Under the pieces are notes generated by a model, which had not been told where the DNA came from, made no database searches, and saw only the letters and a program-made list of their open reading frames with translations. A program made the position numbers and the translations under genes. This document shows, in pieces, positions 44,494 through 56,920 of a stretch of 64,000 nucleotides of DNA. How positions within the stretch are numbered: position 1 is the first letter of the stretch; the number at the start of each line of letters is the position of its first letter. Source of the stretch: Mactromeris polynyma (lineage: Eukaryota; Mollusca; Bivalvia; Venerida; Mactridae); the NCBI GenBank assembly GCA_032209605.1, contig JASFXZ010000053.1, forward strand, positions 310,001-374,000, written 5' to 3'.

Positions 44494-44975
44494 ACAGTAA
44501 AACATCAATACTAAGACCACCACTGGGAACCTAGAAAAGTGGTCTTATTATCGATGTTTGTTTCATCGGGTTTAATGCCGTTTCTCAACGATAGTTCAGT
44601 TACATACGGCGGCCGGTTCAACTAACCAGTTTTTCCTGGACTGAAATCTAACCAGTACTAACTTACCCTTCCACAAGGAGCCGGCAACTTCTCCACATGT
44701 GGAGGAAAAACGACATTTTTGTCAAATTTTCATGGAAAGGTATGACCTGCCGCGACTGGGAATCGAACCCGGATCGCCGGATTTCAAGTCCAGCGGACTA
44801 ACCACTGGACCACGGCCGCGGCTATATCGTCTTATTATCGAGGTGGTCTTAATATTGATGTTGAATACAGAGCAACACGGTGAAATGGACCTGAACATGT
44901 GTTCTTAATTTTGAGGTGGTCTTATTACTCAGGTGGTCTTATTATTCAGGTGGTCTTTAAGTGAGGTTCTACTAG
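44494..44975. mobile_element. 'GACCACCTC' family element, copy 4 (split by a SINE)
   Basis: Left part ACAGTAAAACATCAATACTA to GTCTTATTATCGA. Right part GTCTTATTATCGAGGTGGTC to TCTTTAAGTGAGGTTCTACT. The interruption at 44555-44828 is a SINE. Without it the element resembles the copies at 4523 and 60196. Confidence 0.75.
44555..44828 (-). mobile_element. tRNA-headed SINE with 13-bp target duplication
   Basis: Flanked by two copies of GTCTTATTATCGA (44542-44554 and 44829-44841). Read on the minus strand, a 75-nt tRNA-like head (44748-44822) has a GC-rich acceptor stem, an A box GTGGTCCAGTGGTTAG, anticodon loop CTTGAAA and a B box GGGTTCGATTCC. A body of about 190 bp follows, ending near GCATTAAACCC and an AAACAAACA tail. 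The loop would give a UGA anticodon, but the short variable arm argues against a functional tRNA-Ser. Confidence 0.85.
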
Positions 44976-46043
44976 TATAGGTGTTTGAAATGTTCATATA
45001 GGGAACATGGAACCGAGCTGTATACTCAACGTGAAGTAGTGAATAAATCTAATTACTCTCACCAAAGTCATTTTCTTTAATTATACGCACATAATAAGTA
45101 TAATAGAAAAATGCGATATATCTCTAACAAAAATGGTTACAAAGTCATATATACAATGGGGGAACTTGGACAAACATCTAACTATCCACTCGTGTTATGA
45201 CATCTATAAGAAATACCGATGTACTTGTGTTAAGTATTTAGCAGTATGCAGGTTGCAAATAAGTTTAAAAAGACGTCTCAAAATGTTGAAACCGGTGTGC
45301 GCCTAGATGTGCGATCTATGCCTATGTTCAATCAGGGATGCGAACAAATATTATACGAATGGTCTCACCATCCAGATAAACTAGAATATATAATTCGTAC
45401 GTTATTAGATCTATAACGCCATTTTAAAATTGTTAATTATGAAACCCTGCTTAACGAATAAAGTAAACATTCTTGAGCTTTGATTATAAATACATAGAAA
45501 TATGTTAAGGTTTCAGTATATTTCAATGACTTGTGCTTCTGTTGATTCAAAATTATTTGAGAATACAGTTATTGCGTACGCTTAGTCCATTGGTCAATAT
45601 TTTCCAAAACATAATTTCATTGGCTGAGTTTATTTACAACCCTTTTCAAATTAATATAGACGGACTATAGATTAGTACATGCTCACTGTTACACTTAAAT
45701 GTGTCAACTGTATACCATGAAATCAGTATCATATGTATAAGTGTAAATTGAAGATAGCGTATAGAGATAACCAATATAAGGGTCACTGCTTTCAATAAAT
45801 GCATAATTATGTCGTCAAATGAATAAATGGATTATGTTGATGAAAATATTTCATTAAAATAAAACAAAGGTGTATTTCAACTTTACAAAACGGTAATTGT
45901 GATATGTGAAAGGAATAACTAAGTGAAGCTTACACAAATAATGTATGGTCTGTACACAGTGAGGCACTCCGGCAGGATTATGTGTGATATTGTCATTGCG
46001 TTTCTTACAAAAGTAACACCAACATTTAGGGCATACAACATTT

Positions 46044-46256
46044 GAGCGCCGCTGTACAATTTCGAACAAGTCACATGTGACGTCACCATGTACTGACAGT
46101 AAGCAATATTAGCCCCATATGGCAAAATGAGAACGAAGTGAATATACTATACGGAGTTAATAGTGTTTCCTGTTTGGAAATAGTGACGTCACATGTTGCG
46201 TTTTCTTGAAATGACGTCACTTACAGAAGAGGTTGAAATTCTTAAAGCAGCGCTCA
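46044..46256. mobile_element. GACGTCA MITE, copy 6
   Basis: GAGCGCCGCTGTACAATTTC at the left end mirrors GAAATTCTTAAAGCAGCGCTC at the right. About 25 bp of the left arm (the CAACCTCTTC part) is missing. Its right edge is about 235 bp from the ShKT stop codon, on that gene's 3' side. Confidence 0.8.
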
Positions 46257-46491
46257 TTTCATGTTAAATAGATATATATACACAATATACAAAAATAAAA
46301 ATAATTCAAATAAAATGACAATTTTCCACCATATTTACACATCGGGTGTCTTTGTCGTCTGCAAACTAAGAGATTCTTTCCAGGAATAAGTTCACAAGCG
46401 AGAACATTTTAGTGTTGTGATAAATGTATTATTTTAGTCAAGAAGATACATTTAATTTAAACATTGTTTTCACGATGTGAACAAATCACGA

Positions 46492-49400
46492 CTAACACCG
46501 TTTACAGAACTTCCGGCAGTGCATCTCCACCCAGTTGTAATAAGAGAGTTCCGTACATATCGTACTTCCGTATTCGGAACAGTTTGGAACCGTGTCTGCG
46601 CAATTGTTAGCTAGAAAGAAAATGAGAAAAACTCAGATAACCAGCAATTTAGTACCCCCACTGCATCGTTCCTTGTATTAGTATTGGGATATAATTGCGT
46701 TGTTCCCACGTCATGGTTTTACGTTAACAATCTGGGTTTGTAGTCCAGTCTCAGAATTCTTGCATTCTGTTTACATGGACAGAGTCTTCTGTAATCATGA
46801 TGTTCAGACAAAAAAGTGTCAAATGACGAGACTGCATTCTGAGACAGGCCTCTAACATCACGTTTATATGATTACGCTCAGGAGCATAGCTTAAACTTAC
46901 ATTGATTAAGAAACACGTTCTTACAACACACACTTATCACTATCAATGTCTGATTCCTGGGTTGCTAACCAGTACTCGCGCCAAGTTCTAGGATTATGAA
47001 ATCTGTGATCGAACTCCGCTCAGTGGGGCTAGTCGGATCAGAGGCCGGGCGCTCTACCCCTCGACCAATACCTCTCCAAATAGTTCAGTTATGAAGATTG
47101 TGCAGTATTAAAGCATTGCATCATATTTACATGCAACTCTGACACACAATATATACATGCAGTATCTAATTGTAAATAATATAACAATCAGATGTTTTAC
47201 GAACCTAGTTGAACGTGAAACACAAATTTGACTTTGGACGAATACCTAACATCAAGATACATGTGTAACATCTTATAAAAGAAGTAAATATTTATAATTC
47301 TAATACTTACAACATCTGTTGCAATGTGCTTTGCAATTCTCATTCACCCAGTTGTAGAATTTGACGTCATTACAGATTTTGGTTCCGTATTCTTCACAGT
47401 TGGGGTAGCTGTCCTTACAAGCCGCTGTAAGCGAGAAATAATACTGTGAGCTTTGTCAACTAAAGTTAAATATGTAACAAATAGAAGGTTTACGATTAAA
47501 TTAATATTTATTCTTAATTCGTAAAACTGTGTACTGTGGCATTTACCGTTACACTACACCAATGAATTGATAATCAAATGGAGTGGTAAGTCCGGTGGAT
47601 ACTCGATGTGGCAGGATTCAAATACTCAGTTTGGTTTCGGGCTTTACTCCGTTACTAATCTGTATTTCCGTTAACTACAGTGATCATATAAAGTTACTAG
47701 TAGGACAAAATTAAGGCATCATAAGTTTCGTTAGCTGCAACATATTAGTACGCGTTCGTGGTGTAGGAAAATTGTCAAGGTAAATCTATAAGTACTCGTA
47801 TAGATGAAAGTTATTAGTAAACTCAGAATGTTCGAGGGACGATGGTGCATTCACATTACATATGCCAATATCAATGATTTCACAATTCACGACGTCTCAC
47901 TTCACAAATTTCCTTAAAATGTGAAAACGTGAATCTGGAAACATTAAATATGCATGATATCACCAACAGTCTTCCGTAATTCCGAGCGTAAATCAATGCA
48001 ACAGTGTTTAACTTACTTAGTCCGTTATCGGAATCCATATATCTCCCCACACCAACATGAGATACTGTAAAATATAATCATGTATCGACTGAATGGATTA
48101 TAATGGAATTTCAATGCATTTGGCGCGGGATGTTTATTGAAGTCTTTAAATTATGTGCATATTGTACATCTTTGTCTGCAAATTCTCGTTAAATGTTTGT
48201 GGAAGTAAGTCGTAAAATAAGTATGGGAGATTGTCATGTTATGAATTACGTCAGAACGATTTCATATTTCCTACGATTATTTTATTGTGGATTTATGAAT
48301 AATATGTTATTACACATATATGTGTGTAATATCAGTAAATATCGACAAACGTGTTTAGGTAATAAAATTAACTTTGCTTGTCACATGATCAAAATTTGAT
48401 AAGGAGAAATTTTCAACATACCTGTTGTGTGTTTGCATAGGCCACAATATTCCGGACAATTGGTCATCTTCCAGGTAAGATACTGTGGGTCAGTACATAT
48501 TGTTGGGGGATACGTATCACAAGCCACCGTGTCGGCACATGTGTCTGGTAAATAAATAATTAAATCAGATAATATAAATTCTTCTCAATGAAGAGACGAT
48601 CTGATGACCAGTGGCTGAGGTTATAAAAATTGAAACCAGTTTCCATCCTTTAAACTAATTTCCATTCTCAGTCAGCATTTTTTACAAATTATTTAGGATT
48701 TATTTTCCAACTTTTTAGTATTATGAACCTAAAGGTAGCATTTCATGTTTAATGGAAGCAAATATTTGAAGTTAAATGTTGATGTAGATTTTGGTTAGCC
48801 GAACTTTGTTTGTAAACTGGACGCTGATTGGTTCAAATCTTCACGTTGTAAACGCTGGGCTGGAGCGGGATGAATTCTTTTGTCCTAAATTATGGTTTGA
48901 CTGAGGACATACGTATCTGTGATTGCGCTAAACGTTGTTACAGGCAGTAACTAGACTTTTAACTGAGGACGAATTATTGTCGCATTTTTATGTACATTTG
49001 TACATCAAAATGAAACAATGGTGTATTAATTAGTGCTATGTTAATCAAACTAAGTCAACAATAATTCTTTAAGTTTTCTATAGTTATGACAGTCAAACGG
49101 ATTCAACACAAGTACGGTGAAATAGGATTCATTTTTATATAAATCTAATTTGCTTTAAAATTAATTAGAACTTTCTTGATAAAATCAAGAAGACTACGGG
49201 ATTAATATTGTCTGAGCTTTTTACGTCTCCGTTGGTTCGAGAGTTTTAATATCTTTTGATATAGTTTAAAGTAGACAGGTCCAATTATTATTTAATCTAC
49301 CTCGCATCTTATCTTTAATTTAGACAGGGGATAAATGCGAACATATCGTAATAATGTAGCAGATCATGATTTAAAAAAATAAATACATGTATTAAAGTAG

Positions 49401-51188
49401 TGGTATTATAGAAATATCTGACCGATCAATGTCCTATGCCACAATGGTCCTGTAATATTGTGTTTGATGTACGTTTATTTAAGCGCTTTATTAAATTTAT
49501 TAAACACGTAACAAACTATTTGTACCACAATGCTACATGTATTATTGTTGAATATATTCAAAAGTTCAAATAAATGAATTTCAATACTTGGCAGTCTTTA
49601 TTTATTGATTCCCTTAACATATGTTCATGAAATAATTCCAAATCTTAACCCATTTAATGCTACAACATATTCACTAATTTCAATTTGCACTGATCATCTT
49701 TCTCGGCGCAGCCGTACTAACATGGCTTTACTATTTGCACGTCAGTATTGTGCACACCAATCAAATCTTACGTTAACCACTAAACCAACTTCTCTTCAAC
49801 CGAAGAACTTTTGTAACCTTGACGCGGATTGGTTAAGCTCTCGATATTACTTAGGGGTACCATTGAATTTCGGTGAATTTACCGAAATCCATTTTGCACA
49901 ACAAATCTTAACCTTCAAATTACGCCGACTATTTTTTTCAAGATATTTCTTGTTTAAAGATAGTTCTGGTTGTTTGAATTGACAGTACATTAAATTGCTT
50001 ATATTAAAGATGACTCAGTCCATGTAGCAACAACACTGAATGAAGTCCGTTAAAATAATTTACGTTCAGATGTTTAACCTTAACCTTCAGGGATTTGTAT
50101 TTGCGGCAGCGCCGTTAAATTATGAACAGCTAAGGTTACAATTATTACTTAACATCAGCAGGTATCGCAGAGTTATATCGTTATATACAAACATGCTTAC
50201 GCAATTGTTTACATGAAGTTGAAATGTCATTAAGAGCATCAGAGATAAGTACAGCGAATTATGAAACATCTTGAGGTAACTTACAATAAAAACAGCGTTT
50301 AATTTGCCGCAAAGATAAATATAAGGCATGCATTCACTGTTTGTTCAGATGTGTTCTTGAGATTTTTATGAAGACAAACAGAAACATTTGGGCTAAAGTA
50401 ACTGATTTCAATTGTCTTCGGAACATTCTTAAAAAAGGCTTTTTTGAGATGTTGTCCCTTTTCGAAAGCGTGTTTAACAAATTCAGAAATTTACAATCAC
50501 GAATGTAATATTTCATGTATCAAAAACGGTATATACATAATTATTTTATCGGCGTAAATAACTTTATCGCCTACAGATAGACACGATCTTATCAGTATGG
50601 ACACGGCAACTGTGACACCGCGTCTTCATATCGAAAAAGGTAATATTAACAAATGCTGGTAAGAAGGAGCGAGGAACCAAACTACATATTTTTACCACCG
50701 GTTTCGTAGTGTTCCACTGTTCACAAGGAGCAGTTTTACGTAAGGTATACGTCATGTTAATTAGTGTAAGATAATTATTTGCCCAGTGCTAAAATATTTT
50801 TTAAAAATCTATCAATAAATTAGAAGTTACTTTTGTAATAATGAGGATTGAAATACGGCATTTTGGTATTATGGAAAAGTCGAATACCTCCTACGTTAGA
50901 TATATTCGAGTTACGCAAACGTATGACAATAACTTTATAAAAATGTGTTCCGGTATTTGAACTCAAATGAATTATAAATATCAAATATCAATTAAAAATC
51001 TTATGCAGTATCTTACATATTTATAACCATTTGATTTAGAAGTCATATGAAAATAAAGTATATAGGAATCTTATGACAATTTTATAAATTTCTGAAATTA
51101 AAAACGTATACATACCACTGGGTACAGCCATGCTGTCCACTAAACACGCGCAGCAGACGACAACGATAACCATTTTCATAAATGCCAT
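46492..51188 (-). CDS. Secreted three-domain ShKT protein, five exons, 158 aa
   Basis: Small secreted cysteine-rich protein, role unknown. Exons in reading order: 51188-51116, 48544-48422, 48064-48017, 47424-47311 and 46610-46492 (73, 123, 48, 114 and 119 nt, 477 nt in all). All introns are GT/AG and all are phase 1. Residues 1 to about 20 form a signal peptide (hydrophobic VIVVVCCACLV). Three ShKT domains follow, each with six Cys: 27/33/41/54/58/61, 84/91/99/112/116/119 and 123/130/138/151/155/158. A 16-residue linker exon separates the first two. The protein ends on the last domain's final Cys. ShKT modules occur in anemone toxins but also in many metazoan secreted peptidases, peroxidase-linked and immune or matrix proteins. 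By Cys spacing, the position of the toxin dyad Lys is aromatic in all three domains, so channel block is not implied. ATTAAA at 46456-46451 is a possible poly(A) signal. Another small exon inside the 2.6-kb first intron cannot be excluded. Confidence 0.85.
46996..47078 (-). repeat. tRNA-like relic in intron 4 of the ShKT gene
   Basis: On the minus strand, GGTCGAGGGGTAGAGCGCC resembles a tRNA 5' half (A box) and GGAGTTCGATCACAG a B box about 30 nt later. Stem pairing is poor, so this is a decayed tRNA-derived repeat. Confidence 0.45.
49704..49954 (+). mobile_element. About 300-bp dispersed element, copy 3 (intron 1 of the ShKT gene)
   Basis: From CGGCGCAGCCGTACTAACAT to CAAGATATTTCTTGTT. It shares GACGCGGATTGGTTAA and a longer palindrome, TTTCGGTGAATTTACCGAAA, with the amylase intron copies. 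Internally shorter by about 45 bp. Confidence 0.7.
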
Positions 51189-51321
51189 CTTAGTATTTGG
51201 TGTTTTAACAAGCAACAACTTCAGGTGGAATCGGAGATGAGAAAGATATCCCGGAAAGTAGTCCTAGTTACTGTCAGTTGATTCTCAGATGTGCTATGCG
51301 GTGCGACGCGCAAGATGCTGC

Positions 51322-51330
51322 TTTTATAAC
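51322..51330 (-). promoter_or_regulatory. TATA box of the ShKT gene
   Basis: GTTATAAAAG on the minus strand, about 135 bp upstream of the start codon at 51188. It predicts transcription starting near 51295 and an untranslated leader of about 100 nt. No other motif upstream is convincing. Confidence 0.6.
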
Positions 51331-52189
51331 TGTGTCGAACGACCTATGACCTTAAATTATTTCATCAAAATTCACAGTTGACAGTGTCCCAGTTAAATCA
51401 CTCAGCAAATGATTGAAAGCCTAACTTTGTTTACAGATTACTACGCGGCGTAATAGTTCGCGTTCCGTGGTCGACAGGAAGGTTTTATCGTTTGGAGCAG
51501 CGCTAAAGGTCATTTGATATAACGGTCAAGTTTAAAAATTTGATCGTGTGACAGCGCAGATTTTTTAGTGAATAATCGTTGAATTGAAGTACTATGATGT
51601 AGGCGTATCTATAAGCTTGCTTGTATTTGAAAAGACTTAAGTGTGTAAACTCAAGCTGAAGTAAGTACAGTACAGTTCAGAACGGACACGTTTTAATGCA
51701 GGTTTGATTGGGACTGTAGGAACTCCTTAATGAAGATCGGCAGATGCTTTGGGGGGACTAGTTTAGTAACGTTATTTTCTCCTTCACGGCGCTTGTCCGA
51801 AAAAATATTTCTTTCCGCAAAATAATAACACATACTTTATATTCAGAGGTTAAACAATAAATGTGTATACCTTGTTTGCAATATGACCTTCTATTAAAAA
51901 GATATTCATTGAGTTACAACCTAAACACACGCACCCACATGCGCACGCATTCGTTCACGCACGCACAAAAAAATAAACTGTACAAGTACAGCATGCATTA
52001 CTAGAGATGTCTAACAATATTTAACTTGACACTCAAATTGAAATTAATTATAAAATATTTTTAATCTAAAAACAATGCACGCTAGCACAATCAATTGCCA
52101 CATGTATAATATATGCAATAATATGTATGATTAATTCTTATATAGATTGGCATATAGCGTATAAAACACATACGAGTACATTGATATAC
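51331..52189. other. Upstream flank of the ShKT gene, no gene seen
   Basis: No exon or element recognised, apart from a short ACGCAC/GCACGC-rich purine-pyrimidine stretch at about 51925-51965. Confidence 0.45.
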
Positions 52190-52405
52190 ATACACGTATA
52201 CTAACATATACACATATACTAACATATACACATATACTAACATATACACATATACTAACATATACACATATACTAACATATACACATATACACATATACT
52301 AACATACACACATATACTAACATATACACATATACTAACATATACACATACACTAACATATACACATATACTAACATATACACATATACTAACATATACA
52401 CATAT
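52190..52405. repeat. 18-bp minisatellite, about 12 units
   Basis: Unit ACATATACACATATACTA, repeated head to tail with one contracted unit near 52285 and a CACACA variant near 52308. The period is a multiple of 3, so both minus-strand frames stay open as Tyr/Val/Met/Leu repeats. These are not genes. Confidence 0.9.
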
Positions 52406-53439
52406 GGATGAGAAAGGTCGAGAAGGATGCGACAACTACGGTGATTTCCGTGTTGTACCATTTTCTGCGAGAACTGACAGTCACGTAATGTACGATAACC
52501 AATCGTTGTGTTCCTCTCGCGAGCGTTCAACAAATCAAAACCCCAGACAGGTTAATGTCTAGATGAGGATAGCTACGGTTATAATAAATGGTTCATTCTT
52601 AAGAATGTCTCTTAATTATCTCATCACAACATAGTAAGCACAATGAATGTACTATTTAAATTAATCCGTTTACAATATTGTGAAATTTTTGCTTTTTGTG
52701 TGATCTTTGCTAATGAATACAAAAGTCCATTTGCACTTGGTTCTAATGTTAATTAACTAATTAGTTTCAACCTTATAGACTCTGGGTATTTGACCTAGTA
52801 ACACTTAGACTGATAAACTCGAATATCATACAGTGATATGTAAACAGAAGTTTATTTGAATAAGTTAAAACTTTGATAAACTTGTAAACAATCCACGTTT
52901 TATTGTGCGAATTTCTTTGAAACTGTTTGCGGTAAAGTCACAGGATAATATGTTATCTAAATATTAGAAAGACAAATAAAGTTGAGGAAAGTTAAACGTT
53001 TTCGAAGAGCGAATAAGTAAATTAAATTATCATCGGCAGTGAAATTAATTATCGCGGTATGCATTTAACAACTGATTAATCGTATTAAACACAAGAACGC
53101 AAAAAATCGGTCGGAATTTTACGGATATTTTTACGATGTGAGCTTTTTATGCGGTACAAAGAGTACATTATGTCTATTTATACCAGGATTTGTTTAATTT
53201 TAGCCTGCATCGGTCAGGATCAAGCTTTAGATGATTTAATCAAACATTTCTGCTTATCTGCACATATTGTTTCACGATGCGTACGTGCACACAGTCTAAT
53301 CGTCAAGGAAATGTCTCAGATAAAAACGTTTGTCTCGAATTATGGACACCAGGCCATCTCAACAAAGTGTTGGTTTCCAGAACCCCTTCGATCAACATTT
53401 TTGAGCTGCTGGTTAGGGCGACGTCGAACAAATTATTCC
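52406..53439. other. Spacer, no gene seen
   Basis: The frame 53149-53487 begins with a plausible ATG but runs into the minisatellite and resembles no known domain. Nothing else recognised. Confidence 0.4.
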
Positions 53440-53805
53440 AGATGGGATTCAAATCTGGGATTTTTACTGGTATTCGATGGGACATAAATATGGACTCTTA
53501 ACTGTATTCAACTGGATTCAAATCTGGGATTTCAATTGTATTCGATGGGATAAAAATATGGGCACTTGATAGTATTCGATGGGATTGGAATTTGGTTTTT
53601 TAATGATATTCGATGGGATTCAAATCTGGTTTTTAATGGTAATCAATGGGTTTCAAATCGTGACTTTTAATGGTATTCAATGGGATAAAAATACGGGCTC
53701 CTAATGGTATTCAAGGGGATTCAAAATTGGGATTTGCATTGTATTCAATGGGATTCAAATATGGGCTCTTAATTGTATTCGATGGGATTCAAATATGGGT
53801 GCATA
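53440..53805. repeat. About 38-bp minisatellite
   Basis: Imperfect units built on TGGTATTCGATGGGATTCAA followed by AT(A/C)TGGG(C/A)T(C/T)TTAAT, about nine copies. An isolated unit at about 54062-54100 repeats the same sequence 260 bp away. Confidence 0.85.
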
Positions 53806-54228
53806 CGCAGCTTTCTGTGCCTTTTAGCTGGCTTATCGCAGTGGAGTGTCTCGCATGAAAATGACCCGTAAATCGACATAGAGTTTCCAGCTCTACCAGT
53901 TTTGATCAATAGATTATACATATAGGGATTTTAAACACTTTATCTTAATACTAGAATAGTTTAACAGTTATGACAGTATTCTGCAATTTCCCTCTTTCAT
54001 TTAGAGTAAAAATATTTATTCGAACAAAGCATCTTCTTGCTCCCAATTCAAAGTCTACTGAATGGTATTCGATGGGATTCAAAATTGGACTTTTAATGTG
54101 CCATTCATCAATAAAGTTAATGTTATTTGTCCTGGGGGAATGTACAGGACTTTAATATAGCATTGTCACGACACAATAATAACGGCATTGCACAGTGTCC
54201 CGGACTGGAGTCAAGTAAATGAACAATT

Positions 54229-54470
54229 GACCCCTGCTATGGGATTAACAACATCATCTGTAAGTGACCTCATTTTAATCAAACGCAACATGTAATGTAA
54301 CTTTTTCCAAGCAGAAAACAATATTTACTCCATATGGTCACTTCGTTTTTATATTGCCATAAGGGGAATATATTGCTTAGCCTACTGTCAGTACATAGTG
54401 ACGTCACATGTGACGTTTTCTGGAAATGACGTCACTCAAAGAAGAGATTGGAAATCGTACAGCGGGGCTC
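54229..54470. mobile_element. GACGTCA MITE, copy 7
   Basis: The left arm CCCCTGCTATGGGATTAACA with CATCATCTGTAAGTGACCTC mirrors the right arm GACGTCACTCAAAGAAGAGA with CGTACAGCGGGGCTC. It is about 242 bp. Overall most similar to copy 5. Confidence 0.8.
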
Positions 54471-55065
54471 AATTATAAATACACGTATGTAAATATGAAT
54501 TCATGTATGGTCTTATGCTGTTCTATGTGTATAAACACTAACAACACTTTCATTGTCGAAAACCATTTAGCTATAGTTGAGAAAACAATAACACTAACGA
54601 AGGAACGGCATGGAATGCGGAAGTTCAAATTGAGGTCTTTTACCGCTCCTTACACAAATCGCCTCAATATAAGTAAAACAAAAGTGTCCCATTACATAAA
54701 TGATATATATAATAGTGCGAGTGTCACAGATGGCGGTACATATAGGATATTGTGGAGGTTTAAGTTTATTATCTTGTTAAACAGGAAGTTGGTGGTAACA
54801 CAAAGGCTTTTAAGTTCCTTCACGACAATCCTGTCACAATAGAAACAATAAATTACTAGTGCAACCTAAATTAAATGATTGAAGGTCACGTGTATCTGAT
54901 TTTTACCTTGAATATAGCATTCAAATTCGGTTATAAATGTGTTAATACTTGTACAAAATGTACAAGGCTTTCTTAAATGCTTGTTTTTGCAGTATTGCAG
55001 GAACTCGACCAAATCGACCAAAATCAACCCAAACTCATTTTTTCTTGTCAACCAAATATTTCAAT
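54471..55065. other. Spacer, no gene seen
   Basis: An open frame (54426-54842) starts inside the neighbouring MITE and has no recognisable domain. I do not call it a gene. Confidence 0.4.
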
Positions 55066-55254
55066 ACAGTCAAACCTGTCTTAAAGACCACCTGCGAACA
55101 AAGACCACTATTGCAAAACCTGTCTGCAAAGACCACCTATTTTATCTCCCATCAGACCATTTTAATGATATTTAATCTGTTAATAGAGACCACATGTAAA
55201 CAAAGACCACATTTTGATGTTCCCATGGGTGGTCTTTACAGACAGGTTTGACTA
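55066..55254. mobile_element. MITE with 'AAACCTGTC...AAAGACCACC' inverted ends
   Basis: The left end ACAGTCAAACCTGTCTTAAA with GACCACC mirrors the right end GGTGGTCTTTACAGACAGGT with TTGACT. Internal copies of AAACCTGTCTGCAAAGACCA add further repeats. It is related in style, but not identical, to the 'GACCACCTC' elements. Confidence 0.75.
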
Positions 55255-55733
55255 TCGGTTTGTATAGACATATTTTCCGGAATCAAGAAGTGTGAGCAGT
55301 AAATTTTGCGTATGACCTGATGGCTGTCTGTGTTTCCAATTGCCTTTAACAAGACAGTAATATTCAAGTTAAATTAACCATTCATTCATAAAGTTACGGG
55401 CGTTAACTATTATCTTAATTCTGACATGTGTCATACATAAGTCTATTTGATAACGTACTTGAATCATTCAGTGGATTGTGACCTATTGACATGAAAATCC
55501 CATGTGTTATTTTTCACAGTTGAAAGTAGACAAGATGTCCATTTACAACATGACATAGTTCAGCCAAACCCAACGATGTGATCGTTTCCAAAGCAACATA
55601 AAGACGCCATTGATGATGATGTTAAGAACATGTAAGACGATGACGGGGACGAGGACGATGCTAATGATGTAGATGATTGTAAAAATGATGGTTTCCTGTT
55701 TGATTATGATCTAGTCAGGGCGCCTTATCTGGA

Positions 55734-55881
55734 ACAGCCCTGCGTTCAGTTACGGCTATCAGCGGCGAACGTTTTGTATTTTATCCCTTGCCCACCATAG
55801 CACATTGGCTGCACACGGGAACCAAATTGCAAAACGTTACGAAACGATAGGGCTGATAGCCGTAACTGAACGCAGGGCTGT
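55734..55881. mobile_element. 148-bp MITE with perfect 30-bp inverted ends
   Basis: The left arm begins ACAGCCCTGCGTTCAGTTAC and ends GGCTATCAGC. The right arm is its exact reverse complement. A second, imperfect inner pair (GAACGTTTTG.../...CAAAACGTTACG) lies inside. There is no coding capacity and no target duplication I can be sure of. Confidence 0.9.
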
Positions 55882-56920
55882 TGTCAGTTAGCTTAAAGCG
55901 ATATGTGTATGTCAACTGATACCACTACCAGGTAGCTTTTTGTGGAAGACAGGTGCGGAAAACCCTTGGCCTCGTATTCTTTTAAATATTATATGTTTGT
56001 TTTACCTCAAACTTAAGTCAGATGAGTTTTCTCTTGAATCTGTATCCATGCATTCTCATGTGTTAAGCATGAAACAAATATCTGTGGTGAAATCTCCCTA
56101 AAATTTTCTTTAAGAAAATATGGACTTATTTGTTTAATACGGACGAATGGGGGACGTTATGCTGAGGTAAGGAGGGGATCCACAATACGAGTGTAGAAGA
56201 TGCATCGTTGGTCATACCAATTAACTTCCTTTTTCACCGAAACCACGCGACTCTAAAATGTCATTGACCGATAGAACATTCACACTGAATTCAAGACGCA
56301 TGTGTCTGACGTAACTGTTTATAGTCTATTATTGTTTTACTCATGATGTCATGCAAAACAGTACAAAGTGTCTCTGATATCTAGCCAAGCAAAAGTTCAA
56401 TGACCCTTTCACCAAACTCAACGATGGTACGAGGAGTATTAAAATTCTTGTCCGTCATTGTTCACTATTAAAATCTACCGCTCGTCATTCCTTAGTAGTA
56501 CATGTACACGTATTACGGAATAAGTACTAACATGACTAGGTATTACGAAACCAGCCATAGTCGGGTGGTGTACAATTGCATACATGGTGGTCGTGTTTAT
56601 TGCAACTGAAACCTTCAGACACCAACGCATTATCGTTCGTGGTGTACATACCCTGAAAGAATAACATGATAATACTCAAGTTTCATAAATACTTCAAATA
56701 ATTCGGACCAACCTTAATGTTAAGTGCTTTCATGGTGTAGTTAATCTTTAAGTATATAGTTCAGCTCGATATTTTACGGTGGGTCCCACTGAGTTTATCT
56801 TTTCTGGTGACAAATAGGAGTCTTAATTAGTTATTTAATGCATATCACATGCCACTTCAAACGTGTATCTGTTGATGTGTGTCTTTGAAGGTTGTTGCCT
56901 AAACCTTGACATGTTCTCTG
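55882..56920. other. Spacer, no gene seen
   Basis: No exon, RNA or repeat structure recognised. Confidence 0.4.

Larger units (their letters stand above)
43420..46491. other. Spacer between amylase gene 3 and the ShKT gene
   Basis: The left part is the gene 3 3' flank, homologous to the other spacers up to about 45170. It is interrupted by a MITE (44101-44340) and a 'GACCACCTC' element containing a SINE (44494-44975). From 45170 to 46491 the DNA is single-copy apart from a MITE at 46044-46256. No gene recognised. Confidence 0.6.

Noticed and set aside
44748..44822. Functional minus-strand tRNA-Ser (UGA)
   Set aside because: It lacks the long variable arm expected of tRNA-Ser, is fused to a body with a 13-bp target duplication, and is therefore a SINE head.
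46492..51188. Calling the ShKT gene a venom toxin
   Set aside because: The module is widespread in non-toxin secreted proteins, and the channel-blocking Lys position is aromatic in all three domains.
52091..52533. Two minus-strand Tyr/Val-rich proteins
   Set aside because: Products of the 18-bp minisatellite read in two frames. No coding evidence.
54426..54842. A 138-codon open frame
   Set aside because: Starts inside a MITE arm, has no domain or signal, and its composition matches surrounding non-coding DNA.
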